Source: Treponema sp. (GTDB lineage Bacteria; Spirochaetota; Spirochaetia; Treponematales; Treponemataceae). From it: DNA of 64,000 nucleotides. Every line of letters starts with the position of its first letter. The first letter of the stretch is position 1. Position numbers and translations under genes: made by a program. Shown piece by piece: positions 29,401-37,377 of this stretch. Under the pieces are notes generated by a model that saw nothing but the letters and a program-made list of their open reading frames with translations, was not told where the DNA came from and ran no database searches. The stretch covers positions 1-64,000 of the forward strand of contig JAFZYR010000013.1 of assembly GCA_017616165.1 (NCBI GenBank), given 5' to 3'.

Positions 29401-30996
29401 GAAGACCTTGCACAGCTCATATATGATTTGAAAAATGCAAACCGCGCAGCACGCATAAGCGTAAAGCTTGTAAGTGAAGCAGGTGTAGGTACTATTGCAG
29501 CAGGTGTTGCAAAGGCCGGAGCCCAGGTAATTTTGATAAGTGGTCACGACGGTGGAACAGGTGCTGCTCCTATAAGCTCAATTCATCACGCAGGTTTGCC
29601 GTGGGAGCTTGGACTTGCCGAAACCCATCAGACCTTAATTCAAAACGGCTTGCGTGGCCGTGTTGTGCTTGAAACAGACGGTAAGCTTATGAGCGGACGC
29701 GATGTTGTAATAGCAGCCCTGCTTGGTGCAGAAGAGTTTGGCTTTGCAACAGCACCGCTTATTGCAATGGGCTGTTCTATGATGCGTGTATGTCAGCTGG
29801 ATACCTGTCCGTTTGGTGTTGCAACTCAAAACGAAAAGCTGCGTGCCAAGTTCCCTGGCAAGCCTGAATATGTAGAAAACTTTATGCTGTTCATTGCACA
29901 GGAAATGCGCGAGATTATGGCAAAGCTTGGTGTTCGCACAGTAGAAGAGCTTTGCGGCCGAACAGATCTGCTTAAGCTCAAGGATAAGCAGGGCTTTAAG
30001 AGGGCAGGACTTGTAGATATGAGCCGCGTGCTTGCTTCTTTTGGGACAGGGCAGGCAGACAAAGAGGCCTGGAAAAAAGACCGATCACTGTTTGACTTTA
30101 AGCTTGAAAAAACAATTGATGTTAGAGAGCTGCTCCCGCTTTTTGAAAATAACAAGGATAACGCAAAAATGTCCGTACAGATTTCTTCTACAGACAGAAC
30201 TGTTGGTACAATCCTTGGTTCAGAGATTCAGAAAAAATACGGCAATAGCTTAAAGGATGATTCGTTTGTAGTAGAGGTTACCGGAGGTGCCGGCCAGAGC
30301 TTTGGAGCCTTTATTCCAAAAGGACTTACCCTGCGTCTTACTGGCGATGCAAACGATGCCTTTGGTAAGGGCCTTAGCGGCGGAAAGCTTGTAATTAAAA
30401 AGCCTCAAAGCTTTAATGGCGAAGCAGAAAAAAATATTATTGTCGGAAACGTTGCTCTGTTTGGAGCAACAAGCGGAACTGCCTTTATAAACGGTGTTGC
30501 CGGTGAGCGCTTCTGCGTTCGTAATTCGGGTGCCACTGTTGTTGCCGAAGGCTGCGGTGACCACGGACTTGAATACATGACTGGTGGTGTTGCAGTAATT
30601 ATGGGCGGAACAGGAAAGAATCTTTGTGCCGGTATGAGCGGCGGTGTTGCTTATGTTCTTGATGAAAACCATGATCTTTATAAGCGCATAAATCATGAGC
30701 TTGTAAAAATGTACGCACTTGATGATGAAGTAACCACCCTAAAGAATAATTCAGCTGATTCAACGACTAGCCCGGATGAAATGCTTTTGCACAGTCTTAT
30801 TGTTGAGCATGCCGAGCTTACAGACAGCGAACGAGCTAAAACAATCCTTGCAAACTGGAATTACTATAAAGCCTGCTTTAAAAAGATAATTCCAAACGAT
30901 TACCTTAGCATAATGACGGAAATTGCCGCCCAGGAAAAAAGCGGTATTGAACATGAAGCTGCAGTGCTTGCTGCATTCCAAAAGTGCAGTGCATAG
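26428..30996 (+). CDS. gltB: Glutamate synthase large subunit
   Basis: About 1522 residues from the ATG at 26428 (GAGG 8 bp upstream); the frame is open further upstream but into the terminator. A 16-residue propeptide precedes the nucleophile Cys17 (E-H-D-N-C-G-I-G-A). Then follow the class II amidotransferase, the central domain, the FMN-binding synthase domain (G-A-M-S-Y-G-S-I-S-E-E-A-H and G-E-G-G-E), the 3Fe-4S cysteines (C-Q-L-D-T-C-P-F-G-V) and the C-terminal beta-helix. It makes two glutamates from glutamine and 2-oxoglutarate. A REP-like insertion (26937-26965) encodes G-P-S-K-I-P-E-T-P-E just before V-C-S-L-S-S-R-T. Confidence 0.96.
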   Translation: MQKQRTLYEPSFEHDNCGIGAVVNIDGSKTHAIVDNALSIVEKLEHRAGKDASGETGDGVGILVQISHDFFKKAAADLVGSLGEREYGIGQFFFPSDYDSEKERFEKCCKDEGLKFLGWRKVPVNADVLGKKARECMPQIWQCFIEKPADCSKGLDFDRKLYILRREFEKGPSKIPETPEVSTYVCSLSSRTIVYKGMFLVHELRTFYDDLQSAEYASSLAIVHSRFSTNTQPSWKRAHPNRFIAHNGEINTIRGNVDRMLAREETIASSTLNAAELHKVLPAVDTTGSDSAMLDNTLEFLLMNGVSLPLAVMMCIPEPWKHDDNMPQNKKDFYHYWATMMESWDGPAAILFSDGDLLGATLDRNGLRPSRYYITKDNMLILSSEVGVLDIPEENIKIKSRLQPGRILLVDTVQKKIITDDECKTEYASAYPYGEWLDMNLVHLADLKIPNKKIPVSTQEERNILYRAFGWNYEDVNEMILPMAKTGVEPTASMGVDTPLAVMSEKHPSLFSYFKQLFAQVTNPPIDSLREKIVTDTTVYLGKDGNLLEPVARNCRVLEINNPILTGTDLIKIAALNQPGLKTRTVSILFKENLEAALDKLFAQIDEAYADGYNIIILSDRGVDKAHAAIPAILAVSAVEQYLIRTKKRTAISIILETAEVRDVHQSAMCLGYGARAINPYLAHEAIAELIDQKILDKDYHAAIDDYNKAIMNGIVKIAAKMGISTIQSYQSAQIFEAVGIAADVTQKYFTNTVSRVGGIGLKEIEEDVRYHHDQGFDPSGLTVNTHLDSFGKHKFRRGPQAESHLYNPETIVALQQATHNKDYARFKEYTALVDDNAHPHTLRAMLDFDFAKDGGISIDEVEGVEEIVKRFKTGAMSYGSISEEAHKCMAAAMNHLHGKSNSGEGGEKPERLGTEYNSAIKQVASGRFGVTEEYLLSANEIQIKMAQGAKPGEGGHLPGKKVYPWIAKTRYATPGVALISPPPHHDIYSIEDLAQLIYDLKNANRAARISVKLVSEAGVGTIAAGVAKAGAQVILISGHDGGTGAAPISSIHHAGLPWELGLAETHQTLIQNGLRGRVVLETDGKLMSGRDVVIAALLGAEEFGFATAPLIAMGCSMMRVCQLDTCPFGVATQNEKLRAKFPGKPEYVENFMLFIAQEMREIMAKLGVRTVEELCGRTDLLKLKDKQGFKRAGLVDMSRVLASFGTGQADKEAWKKDRSLFDFKLEKTIDVRELLPLFENNKDNAKMSVQISSTDRTVGTILGSEIQKKYGNSLKDDSFVVEVTGGAGQSFGAFIPKGLTLRLTGDANDAFGKGLSGGKLVIKKPQSFNGEAEKNIIVGNVALFGATSGTAFINGVAGERFCVRNSGATVVAEGCGDHGLEYMTGGVAVIMGGTGKNLCAGMSGGVAYVLDENHDLYKRINHELVKMYALDDEVTTLKNNSADSTTSPDEMLLHSLIVEHAELTDSERAKTILANWNYYKACFKKIIPNDYLSIMTEIAAQEKSGIEHEAAVLAAFQKCSA

Positions 30997-31012
30997 GTAA
31001 AGGGGGTCACAT

Positions 31013-32575
31013 ATGGCAAAACCAACAGGATTTTTAGATTACGAAAGAATAGAAAACGGTAATGTTCCGCCTTTGGAACGTATAAAAAACTTTAAGGAAT
31101 TTCATCCAAAGCTGGACGAAAAGGCACGACGGGAACAGGCTGCACGCTGTATGAACTGTGGTGTTCCTATGTGTCAGAGTGCAATCAAGCTTGGCGGTAT
31201 GGTAACCGGCTGTCCTTTGCACAATTATATTCCCGAATGGAATGACGCACTTTTTAACGGACAGTTTGATATGGCTGCCTGGAGACTTTTAAAAACCTCA
31301 AGCTTTCCGGAGTTTACAGGTCGCGTATGTCCCGCTCTTTGTGAAAAGGCCTGTAACTGCGGTAGCCCAGTAGTTGGAGAAGGCGCCGTTACTGTTCACG
31401 ACAATGAGCTTTATATTATAGAAAAAGCCTTTGAAACCGGTTATATGAAGCCTCAGATTCCTCAAAAGCGCAGCGGAAAAAAGGTTGCGGTTGTCGGCTC
31501 TGGTCCTGCGGGACTTGCTGCTGCAGACTGGCTCAATCGTCGTGGTCACAGCGTTACGGTTTATGAGCGCGAGGATAAGGCAGGCGGTCTTTTGATGTAC
31601 GGTATTCCAAATATGAAGCTGGACAAAAAAATTGTAGAACGCCGCGTAGAGCTTATGAAGGCCGAGGGTGTTGAGTTTGTGTTTAATGCAGATGTTGGCC
31701 GTGAGGTTTCGGCACAGAAGCTTCTTGAAGGCTATGATGCAGTAGCACTTTGCTGCGGTGCAAAAAAAGCACGAACACTTGCTGCCAAAGGAATAGAAAC
31801 CGGGGGAGTTATGTTTGCAGTTGATTTTCTTAAGGCTGTAACAAAATGTGTAGTTCAAACCTCCCAGGCACTTGAAAAAATACAGATGGATGCAACCAAT
31901 GAACAGATTGCGGCAAGCCTTATGGAAAAATATGGAATTCAGGTTGCCGGAAAAAAGGTTGTAATTGTAGGTGGCGGTGATACAGGAAACGACTGCTGTG
32001 GTTCTGCAATAAGACTGGGCGCTTCTGGTGTTACACAGATAGAAATGATGCCGTGCCCGCCTGTAGAACGCGCTGCTGATAATCCATGGCCGCAGTGGCC
32101 TAAAACCTTAAAGGTAGATTACGGGGCCGAAGAAAGCCTTGCAAAATTTGGAAATGATCCTCGTATATATGAAACTACAGTAAAGGAAGTAATGAGCGAG
32201 GACGGTCATATAACTGCAGTACGTACAGTCGAAGTTGAATTTAAAATGATTGACGGAAAAAGGCAGCTTGTTGAACGCGAAGGAACAGAAAAAACTTTGC
32301 CTTGTGATCTTCTGCTTGTAGCCGCTGGCTTTACCGGTTGTGAAGAATATACACCGCAGGCCTTTGGTACAGAGCTTGGACTAAGAGGTACAGTAGCTTC
32401 CTTTGGAGAAGCAACACAAGAGCTTGCAAGTCCTAACGGTTATGCAACCAGCGTTCCAAAGATATTTACCGCCGGAGATATGCATCGTGGTCAGTCACTT
32501 GTTGTCTGGGCAATTGCCGAGGGCCGCGAGTGTGCAAAGCAGATAGATTCCTTCTTATTAAAAGAGGCAGAATAA
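31013..32575 (+). CDS. gltD: Glutamate synthase small subunit
   Basis: 520 residues. The N-terminal cysteine clusters (C-M-N-C-G-V-P-M-C near residue 44, and C-P-A-L-C-E-K-A-C-N-C-G near 105) bind 4Fe-4S clusters. FAD and NAD(P)H sites follow (V-G-S-G-P-A-G-L-A-A-A-D near 165; V-G-G-G-D-T-G-N-D near 320; T-A-G-D-M-H-R-G-Q-S near the end). It supplies electrons to GltB. A strong ribosome site (AAAGGGGG) lies in the 16-bp gap after gltB. Confidence 0.96.
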   Translation: MAKPTGFLDYERIENGNVPPLERIKNFKEFHPKLDEKARREQAARCMNCGVPMCQSAIKLGGMVTGCPLHNYIPEWNDALFNGQFDMAAWRLLKTSSFPEFTGRVCPALCEKACNCGSPVVGEGAVTVHDNELYIIEKAFETGYMKPQIPQKRSGKKVAVVGSGPAGLAAADWLNRRGHSVTVYEREDKAGGLLMYGIPNMKLDKKIVERRVELMKAEGVEFVFNADVGREVSAQKLLEGYDAVALCCGAKKARTLAAKGIETGGVMFAVDFLKAVTKCVVQTSQALEKIQMDATNEQIAASLMEKYGIQVAGKKVVIVGGGDTGNDCCGSAIRLGASGVTQIEMMPCPPVERAADNPWPQWPKTLKVDYGAEESLAKFGNDPRIYETTVKEVMSEDGHITAVRTVEVEFKMIDGKRQLVEREGTEKTLPCDLLLVAAGFTGCEEYTPQAFGTELGLRGTVASFGEATQELASPNGYATSVPKIFTAGDMHRGQSLVVWAIAEGRECAKQIDSFLLKEAE

Positions 32576-32576
32576 A

Positions 32577-33977
32577 ATGGGCCTGCGTGATGAATGTGGT
32601 GTTGCAGGTATTTACGGGGTGCCGCAATCTGCACATCTTGCCTATTATGCATTAACAAGTCTTCAGCACCGTGGACAGGAAAGTGCCGGTATAGCTGTAA
32701 GCAGCGGAAATTCCGATGAGCGCATAAAGCTTTATAAGGGCATGGGCCTTGTCGGTGAGGTTTTTAAAAGCGAACATCTTGATGACCTTAAGGGTAATAT
32801 TGCCCTGGGACATGTACGCTATGCAACTGCCGGAGGCCGCACAATTGAAAATGCACAGCCGTTTTTAAATACCTATAAATTCGGTTCCATTGCACTTGCC
32901 CATAACGGACAGCTTGTAAATCATACTGAGCTGCGTACGCTTCTGGAGGACAGCGGCTGTACCTTTAGTTCTACCAGTGACAGTGAGGTTATCTTAAAGC
33001 TTATTGTCCGTAAATTCATAGAGCAGGGTGGAAAACCTGGCCGCACTATTGAAGAGCATTATGACGAAAATAAAAAGCTCTTTGAGACTGCAATTGTAGA
33101 AACCGCGCGTCTTATAAAGGGCTCGTTTGCACTTTGTATAATGACCGAAAATATGCTCATTGCCGTGCGCGACCTTAATGGAATAAGACCCTTGTGTATA
33201 GGCAAGGCTGGTGACGGTTATATAGTAACCTCTGAAACCTGTGCCATTGATGCAGTAAACGGTACCTTTATACGCGATATAGCTCCCGGCGAAATTGTAT
33301 TTATAGATAAAAACGGCCTGCGTTCCGTGCAATATGACCAGCCAAAAAAGCAGACCTGTATTTTTGAATATGTTTATTTTGCACGCCCTGACAGTGTTAT
33401 AGACGGAATTCCTGTTCAGCAGGCACGCTACAAGATGGGCGAGGTGCTTGCCCGCGAAAGTAAGATTGCTGCCGATGTTGTAATAGGTGTACCCGACAGC
33501 GGAATTGGTGCTGCCATGGGTTATGCCAGAGAAAGCGGTATTCCTTATGTAACCGGTATTGTCAAGAATAAATATATTGGCCGTACCTTTATTGCTCCAA
33601 CCCAGAGCGAACGCGAAAATCTTGTCTTTGTAAAGCTCAATGCAATTGCAAGCGATCTTGTCGGCAAGCGTGTCGTAGTTATTGATGATTCGATTGTTCG
33701 TGGAACTACAAGCCGCCGTCTTGTTCAGATTTTAAGAAGGGCAGGTGCAAAGGAAGTTCATTTCCGAGTAAGCTCACCGCCTGTAAAGTTTCCATGCCAT
33801 CTTGGAATAGACACTCCAAGCAAGGGAGAGCTCATTTCAAGCACACATGAACTGGAAGAAATTCGTAAGGAAATTGGTGCAGACAGTCTTGCCTTTATTT
33901 CTCTGGAAGGAATGCTCGAAGCCTTGGGCGCCAGTGATTTTTGCAAGGGCTGCTTTAGCGGAGAATATCCGGTATAA
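32577..33977 (+). CDS. purF: Amidophosphoribosyltransferase
   Basis: 466 residues. A short propeptide exposes Cys7 (M-G-L-R-D-E-C-G-V-A-G-I) of the class II amidotransferase. The PRPP motif V-V-V-I-D-D-S-I-V-R-G-T-T lies near residue 365, and cysteines near the C-terminus (F-C-K-G-C-F) fit the Fe-S form of the enzyme found in many bacteria. First committed step of purine synthesis, spending glutamine. Its start is 1 bp after the gltD stop, so this purine gene shares the nitrogen attenuator of gltB. Only 4 bp separate it from the convergent repressor gene. Confidence 0.95.
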   Translation: MGLRDECGVAGIYGVPQSAHLAYYALTSLQHRGQESAGIAVSSGNSDERIKLYKGMGLVGEVFKSEHLDDLKGNIALGHVRYATAGGRTIENAQPFLNTYKFGSIALAHNGQLVNHTELRTLLEDSGCTFSSTSDSEVILKLIVRKFIEQGGKPGRTIEEHYDENKKLFETAIVETARLIKGSFALCIMTENMLIAVRDLNGIRPLCIGKAGDGYIVTSETCAIDAVNGTFIRDIAPGEIVFIDKNGLRSVQYDQPKKQTCIFEYVYFARPDSVIDGIPVQQARYKMGEVLARESKIAADVVIGVPDSGIGAAMGYARESGIPYVTGIVKNKYIGRTFIAPTQSERENLVFVKLNAIASDLVGKRVVVIDDSIVRGTTSRRLVQILRRAGAKEVHFRVSSPPVKFPCHLGIDTPSKGELISSTHELEEIRKEIGADSLAFISLEGMLEALGASDFCKGCFSGEYPV

Positions 33978-33981
33978 GTGC

Positions 33982-34602
33982 CTAGCCCTGAACCTTGTGC
34001 ACTACATAACGAACCTTTCCAACAACGCGAAAATCCTGACTTTCTCCGTTTTCGGTCATTTCGGAATATTTTTTGTTGTCCGAAATTATGCGCACAAAAT
34101 CCTTGTCTCTTTGTAATCGTTTTACAAAGCCTGCACCCTTGTAGTTTATTACATAAATGCCGTCTGCTCCGTCATAGCCAAAACGGTCAAACAGAATTAT
34201 ATCATCATCATAAAGAGTAGGCTCCATACTGTCACCGCGTACATAAGAGGCACTCATGCTTTCGTGATATTTTTTTAGGTGAGAAGGAAGCGCTACGTAA
34301 TCAATTATTTCTGCGGTATCCAAAAGCTCCTGCCCGCGGCCTGCAGAAAGTGCCTGCTCATAAACCGGAATATTTATTACATCCTTTGCAGGAAGCTCGG
34401 GGTAGGCCTTAAATTCTTCCATGGTAAGGCCAAAGGCATCTACAATTTTAAGCGCTTCTTCAAAGCCCGGCAGCCTTCCAAGTGATATTTTATTGCGCAG
34501 CGAACCAAGCACGAGCCCTGTTTTTTCGCAAAGCCATTCCTGATTTTCACCGCGTTCAGAGAGGAGCATTTTTATTTTTTTCCAGAAGCTTTGCGCATCC
34601 AT
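33982..34602 (-). CDS. HTH (XRE-like) repressor with S24 peptidase domain
   Basis: 206 residues from the ATG at 34602; two longer starts are possible but lack a better ribosome site. An N-terminal helix-turn-helix (about 10-60) is followed by a LexA/CI-type S24 domain with the catalytic Ser in V-R-G-D-S-M-E-P and Lys in G-F-V-K-R-L. The likely cleavage site is the Ala-Gly in L-S-A-G-R-G near residue 90. Such proteins are cleaved upon RecA activation. It is divergent from umuD-umuC, with a palindrome between them, so it probably represses that SOS-mutagenesis pair. This placement is inference. Confidence 0.85.
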   Translation of the reverse strand: MDAQSFWKKIKMLLSERGENQEWLCEKTGLVLGSLRNKISLGRLPGFEEALKIVDAFGLTMEEFKAYPELPAKDVINIPVYEQALSAGRGQELLDTAEIIDYVALPSHLKKYHESMSASYVRGDSMEPTLYDDDIILFDRFGYDGADGIYVINYKGAGFVKRLQRDKDFVRIISDNKKYSEMTENGESQDFRVVGKVRYVVHKVQG

Positions 34603-34665
34603 ACCACACCCGTTATGCTGAATTTGTCTCAACAGCTATATTTTACAATGATTTTTAAAAAAAAT

Positions 34666-34717
34666 AAATAACCAAACGGTTATTTTAATTGACAAATAAT
34701 TAAACACGCATTATCAT
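34666..34717 (+). promoter_or_regulatory. umuD promoter with adjacent palindromic operator
   Basis: Perfect inverted repeat AAATAACC-AAAC-GGTTATTT (34666-34685) lies 3 bp before the -35. TTGACA (34689-34694), 17-bp spacer, TATCAT (34712-34717). Transcription would start 2-4 bases before the umuD ATG, with no Shine-Dalgarno. The palindrome is a candidate site for the divergent S24 repressor. Confidence 0.6.
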
Positions 34718-34726
34718 CAATTTATA

Positions 34727-35032
34727 ATGATAACAGGATTTCCCAGTCCCGCACAGGGCTACGAAAGCAAGGGCATAGACTTAAACCAGGTTCTCATCAC
34801 GCATCCGTCTGCAACTGTTTTTATGCAGATTCAAAGCTCGCGCTATCGTAATATGGGAATTTACGACGGAGACCTTCTGATTATAGACCGGGCAAAGGCT
34901 ATTAATCCAAACAGTCTGGTAGTTTATGAATCGGAGGGGCATTTTGTTCTTGGGCGTGTCTTTAATATCAAGGAACAGACGATTATAACCGGTGCAATTA
35001 CTCATGTCATTCATACGGTAAAGGAAGTTTAA
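34727..35032 (+). CDS. umuD: UmuD'-like protein lacking the protease dyad
   Basis: 101 residues beginning M-I-T-G-F-P-S-P-A, that is, at the point where Escherichia coli UmuD is cleaved to give UmuD'. No upstream start in frame exists before a stop codon. The fold residues are kept (G-I-D-L-N-Q-V-L-I-T-H-P-S-A-T, Y-D-G-D-L-L-I-I-D) but the serine motif S-G-D-S-M is replaced by S-S-R-Y-R, and the lysine position (F-T-V-K-K) by F-V-L-G-R. It therefore appears to be made directly as the active, non-cleavable partner of UmuC in translesion polymerase V. umuC follows after 6 bp. Confidence 0.85.
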   Translation: MITGFPSPAQGYESKGIDLNQVLITHPSATVFMQIQSSRYRNMGIYDGDLLIIDRAKAINPNSLVVYESEGHFVLGRVFNIKEQTIITGAITHVIHTVKEV

Positions 35033-35038
35033 AAGGCT

Positions 35039-36295
35039 ATGATTTTACATGCAGATGGAAACTCCTTTTATGCATCCTGCGAGCAGATTTACCGCCCGGA
35101 TCTTCGCGGAAAGCCTGTTGCCGTACTTTCCAACAACGATGGAATTATTATTGCCCTTAATAAGGAAGCAAAGGCCTGCGGCATAAAGCGCGGAGATCCT
35201 TTTTTTAAGGTGCGGGACCTTTGTGAACGCAGGGGTGTCACAATTTTTTCCAGCAATTACACACTGTATGCAGATATAAGCCGCCGCATAACCTCCATCT
35301 ATCTGGAATATGCCCCCGATATAGAAGAATATTCCATAGACGAAGCCTTTTTGTTTTTTGACAAGTGCAGCTGGAGCATAAAGGATTATGAAGAAATAGG
35401 GCAGGACCTTAAGCACCGCATTTACAAGGAGGTGGGAATACCCATCTGCGTAGGAGCGGCACCCACCAAAACCCTTGCCAAGCTCTACAATAAAAATGCA
35501 AAAAAGCACAACGGGGTTTTTGTTTATAATCCGCTGCAGGTTGATGAGCTTCTGGAACAGACTGAATGCAGTACAATCTGGGGAATAGGACCTGCACGTG
35601 CCAGAAAGCTTGCCCATCATGGAATTAAAAATGCACTCATGCTCAAGCATATGCCCCTGTGCGATGCCAAACGCCTTCTTACAATTCAGGGCTTTGCTAC
35701 AGTGCAGGAGCTCAACGGCATACGTTCAATAGAAAAAATTACCCGCGAAAAAAAAGACGTAATTACCTCAAGCCGCCAGTTTTCAATTAAGGTTTATGAC
35801 CTGGCTACCCTGGAATGTGCACTTGTAGAATACACCGAAATTGCAGTGGAACGCCTGCGCAAACAAAACAGCGAATGTCAGGCAGTTCAGGTGACCATTT
35901 CCACCTGCAATTATTATTCAGAGGACACCCAAAGTCAGTATTCAAATGCCGCTATTGTTCAGCTGCCAAGGCTTACCTCGTACACACCCGATATTGTAAA
36001 TGCCGCCCGCATGGCCCTGCCGCATATTTACCGCAAGGGCTACGGCTATAAGGTTATAATGGTGACCCTACTGGAAATTAAACCCGCGCAGTATCAGTTT
36101 TATTTATGGACAGATCCCATGGAGGACATAAAAAAAATTAATCTTATGGAGGCGGTAGACAAAATTACCTGTGCCTACGGGCGGCATAGTCTTACACTTG
36201 CCAAGGCCTGGACTAAGGACGGCTGGCAGATGAAGCGCGAATACCTGAGTCCTTGCATGACTACCGACATCCAGAAGCTGCCGGCTGTAAAATGA
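35039..36295 (+). CDS. umuC: Y-family DNA polymerase, UmuC
   Basis: 418 residues, the usual UmuC length. The palm motif H-A-D-G-N-S-F-Y-A-S-C-E at the N-terminus and Y-S-I-D-E-A-F-L near residue 100 hold the metal-binding acids. S-N-N-D-G near residue 32, the thumb hairpins around 175-215 and a C-terminal UmuC-specific region follow. Translesion synthesis past DNA damage, with UmuD'. Downstream are two tRNA genes on the opposite strand. Confidence 0.95.
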   Translation: MILHADGNSFYASCEQIYRPDLRGKPVAVLSNNDGIIIALNKEAKACGIKRGDPFFKVRDLCERRGVTIFSSNYTLYADISRRITSIYLEYAPDIEEYSIDEAFLFFDKCSWSIKDYEEIGQDLKHRIYKEVGIPICVGAAPTKTLAKLYNKNAKKHNGVFVYNPLQVDELLEQTECSTIWGIGPARARKLAHHGIKNALMLKHMPLCDAKRLLTIQGFATVQELNGIRSIEKITREKKDVITSSRQFSIKVYDLATLECALVEYTEIAVERLRKQNSECQAVQVTISTCNYYSEDTQSQYSNAAIVQLPRLTSYTPDIVNAARMALPHIYRKGYGYKVIMVTLLEIKPAQYQFYLWTDPMEDIKKINLMEAVDKITCAYGRHSLTLAKAWTKDGWQMKREYLSPCMTTDIQKLPAVK

Positions 36296-36317
36296 ATTAA
36301 TAAAGAAGAAATACAAT

Positions 36318-36390
36318 TCGGGTAAGGCGGATTTGAACCGCCGACCCCTAACTCCCGAAGCTAGTGCGCTACCAGCTGCGCTATTACCCG
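36318..36390 (-). tRNA. tRNA-Pro (anticodon CGG)
   Basis: 73 nt on the minus strand. Acceptor CGGGTAA/TTACCCG with discriminator A, D arm GCGC/GCGC, anticodon stem CTAGC/GTTAG with loop TTCGGGA, T arm with GGTTCAAATCC. The 3' CCA is not encoded. Confidence 0.96.
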
Positions 36391-36438
36391 AAATTGATAT
36401 ATGAAAAAAAATAAAGCCTTCCAGAACGGAAGGCTTAG

Positions 36439-36512
36439 CGCGAGCGGCGGGGCTCGAACCCGCGATCTCCGGCGTGACAGGCCAGCGCGATAACCAGCTT
36501 CGCTACGCCCGC
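36439..36512 (-). tRNA. tRNA-Asp (anticodon GTC)
   Basis: 74 nt on the minus strand. Acceptor GCGGGCG/CGCTCGC (one G-U), discriminator G as expected for Asp, anticodon stem CTGGC/GCCGG with loop CTGTCAC, T arm with GGTTCGAGCC. No encoded CCA. It lies upstream of tRNA-Pro in the same direction, 48 bp apart. Confidence 0.96.
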
Positions 36513-36579
36513 GTGATTTTTAAATAATACTGAAAACGGGCGGTTATGTCAACAGGGGAGCGGGGCAATTTATATTTTT

Positions 36580-37254
36580 TTATGCAAAATAATCAGGATA
36601 TTTTTTCTGGATTTCGGCAACATCTATGCGGGTGCGTGTAATGTGCTCGTAAGTACATTTTTTTGCAAGCTCGCCGTCGTGTTCCTTTATTGCTTCTAAA
36701 ATCTGCTTGTGCTGGCGGATAATAGGAGATCTGTCTGCACCCTGAACCCTGAGCTCACGGAAGCGGTCGTGGTGAATGTTCATAGCCTTAACCATATAGT
36801 AGCACTGCATCTTGTTTGTAATTGCATACATCTTCTGGTGGAAGGCGTTATCCATTTCCATAAACTTGTCTATATTATTCTGCTTGAGTAAAAACTCCTG
36901 CAGCTCAATATTATCTGTCAATTCCTTTATGTCTTCTTCTGTTGCCATAAGGGCAGCCTGTTCTGTAACTGCAGACTCAAGCGTAGCGCGTACAAATACG
37001 GCTTCTTCAATAAGCTCGCTGTCTATAAGACTTACAAGGCTTCCCTTCTGAGGGAAAACTTCTATAATCCTTGATTTAGAAAGCTCCTGCAGGGCCTCGT
37101 GAACCGGTGTGCGCGAAAGCTCCAGCTCGTCTGCCAGATCCTGTTCGCTGAGCATTGTGCCGGGCTTGAGTACCAGCTTGATTATATTATCCCTTATTAC
37201 ACGGAATGCATAATCCCTGTTAGATTCTTTTGGCAGCTTTTCAATGTTTTTCAT
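36580..37254 (-). CDS. GntR-family regulator, FadR/FCD subfamily
   Basis: 224 residues. A winged helix (about 10-75; L-S-E-Q-D-L-A-D-E-L-E-L-S-R-T-P-V-H-E-A-L) is joined to an all-helical FCD ligand domain, with the metal-binding pattern D-x3-H in M-D-N-A-F-H-Q near residue 135 and later His residues (H-H-D-R-F, Q-H-K-Q-I). Such regulators sense sugar acids or other small acids. It is divergent from a sugar importer whose promoter has a perfect T-x-G-T-x2-A-C-x-A palindrome, the typical FadR-type operator. Confidence 0.88.
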   Translation of the reverse strand: MKNIEKLPKESNRDYAFRVIRDNIIKLVLKPGTMLSEQDLADELELSRTPVHEALQELSKSRIIEVFPQKGSLVSLIDSELIEEAVFVRATLESAVTEQAALMATEEDIKELTDNIELQEFLLKQNNIDKFMEMDNAFHQKMYAITNKMQCYYMVKAMNIHHDRFRELRVQGADRSPIIRQHKQILEAIKEHDGELAKKCTYEHITRTRIDVAEIQKKYPDYFA

Positions 37255-37285
37255 ATAAAATCCTTAAAAAAAATATTTTTTTTTC

Positions 37286-37343
37286 TTGACTTTTGCAAAC
37301 TTTGCATTATCATTAGTATATAAAGTTGAACTAGTATACTAGT
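37286..37343 (+). promoter_or_regulatory. Importer promoter with FadR-type operator
   Basis: TTGACT (37286-37291), 16-bp spacer, TATCAT (37308-37313). The perfect 14-bp palindrome ACTAGTATACTAGT (37330-37343) would lie about 10-24 bases inside the transcript. A related sequence TACTAGTA (37361-37368) lies just downstream. Confidence 0.6.
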
Positions 37344-37377
37344 GAACTACGGAACTATAATACTAGTATGTACAAGG

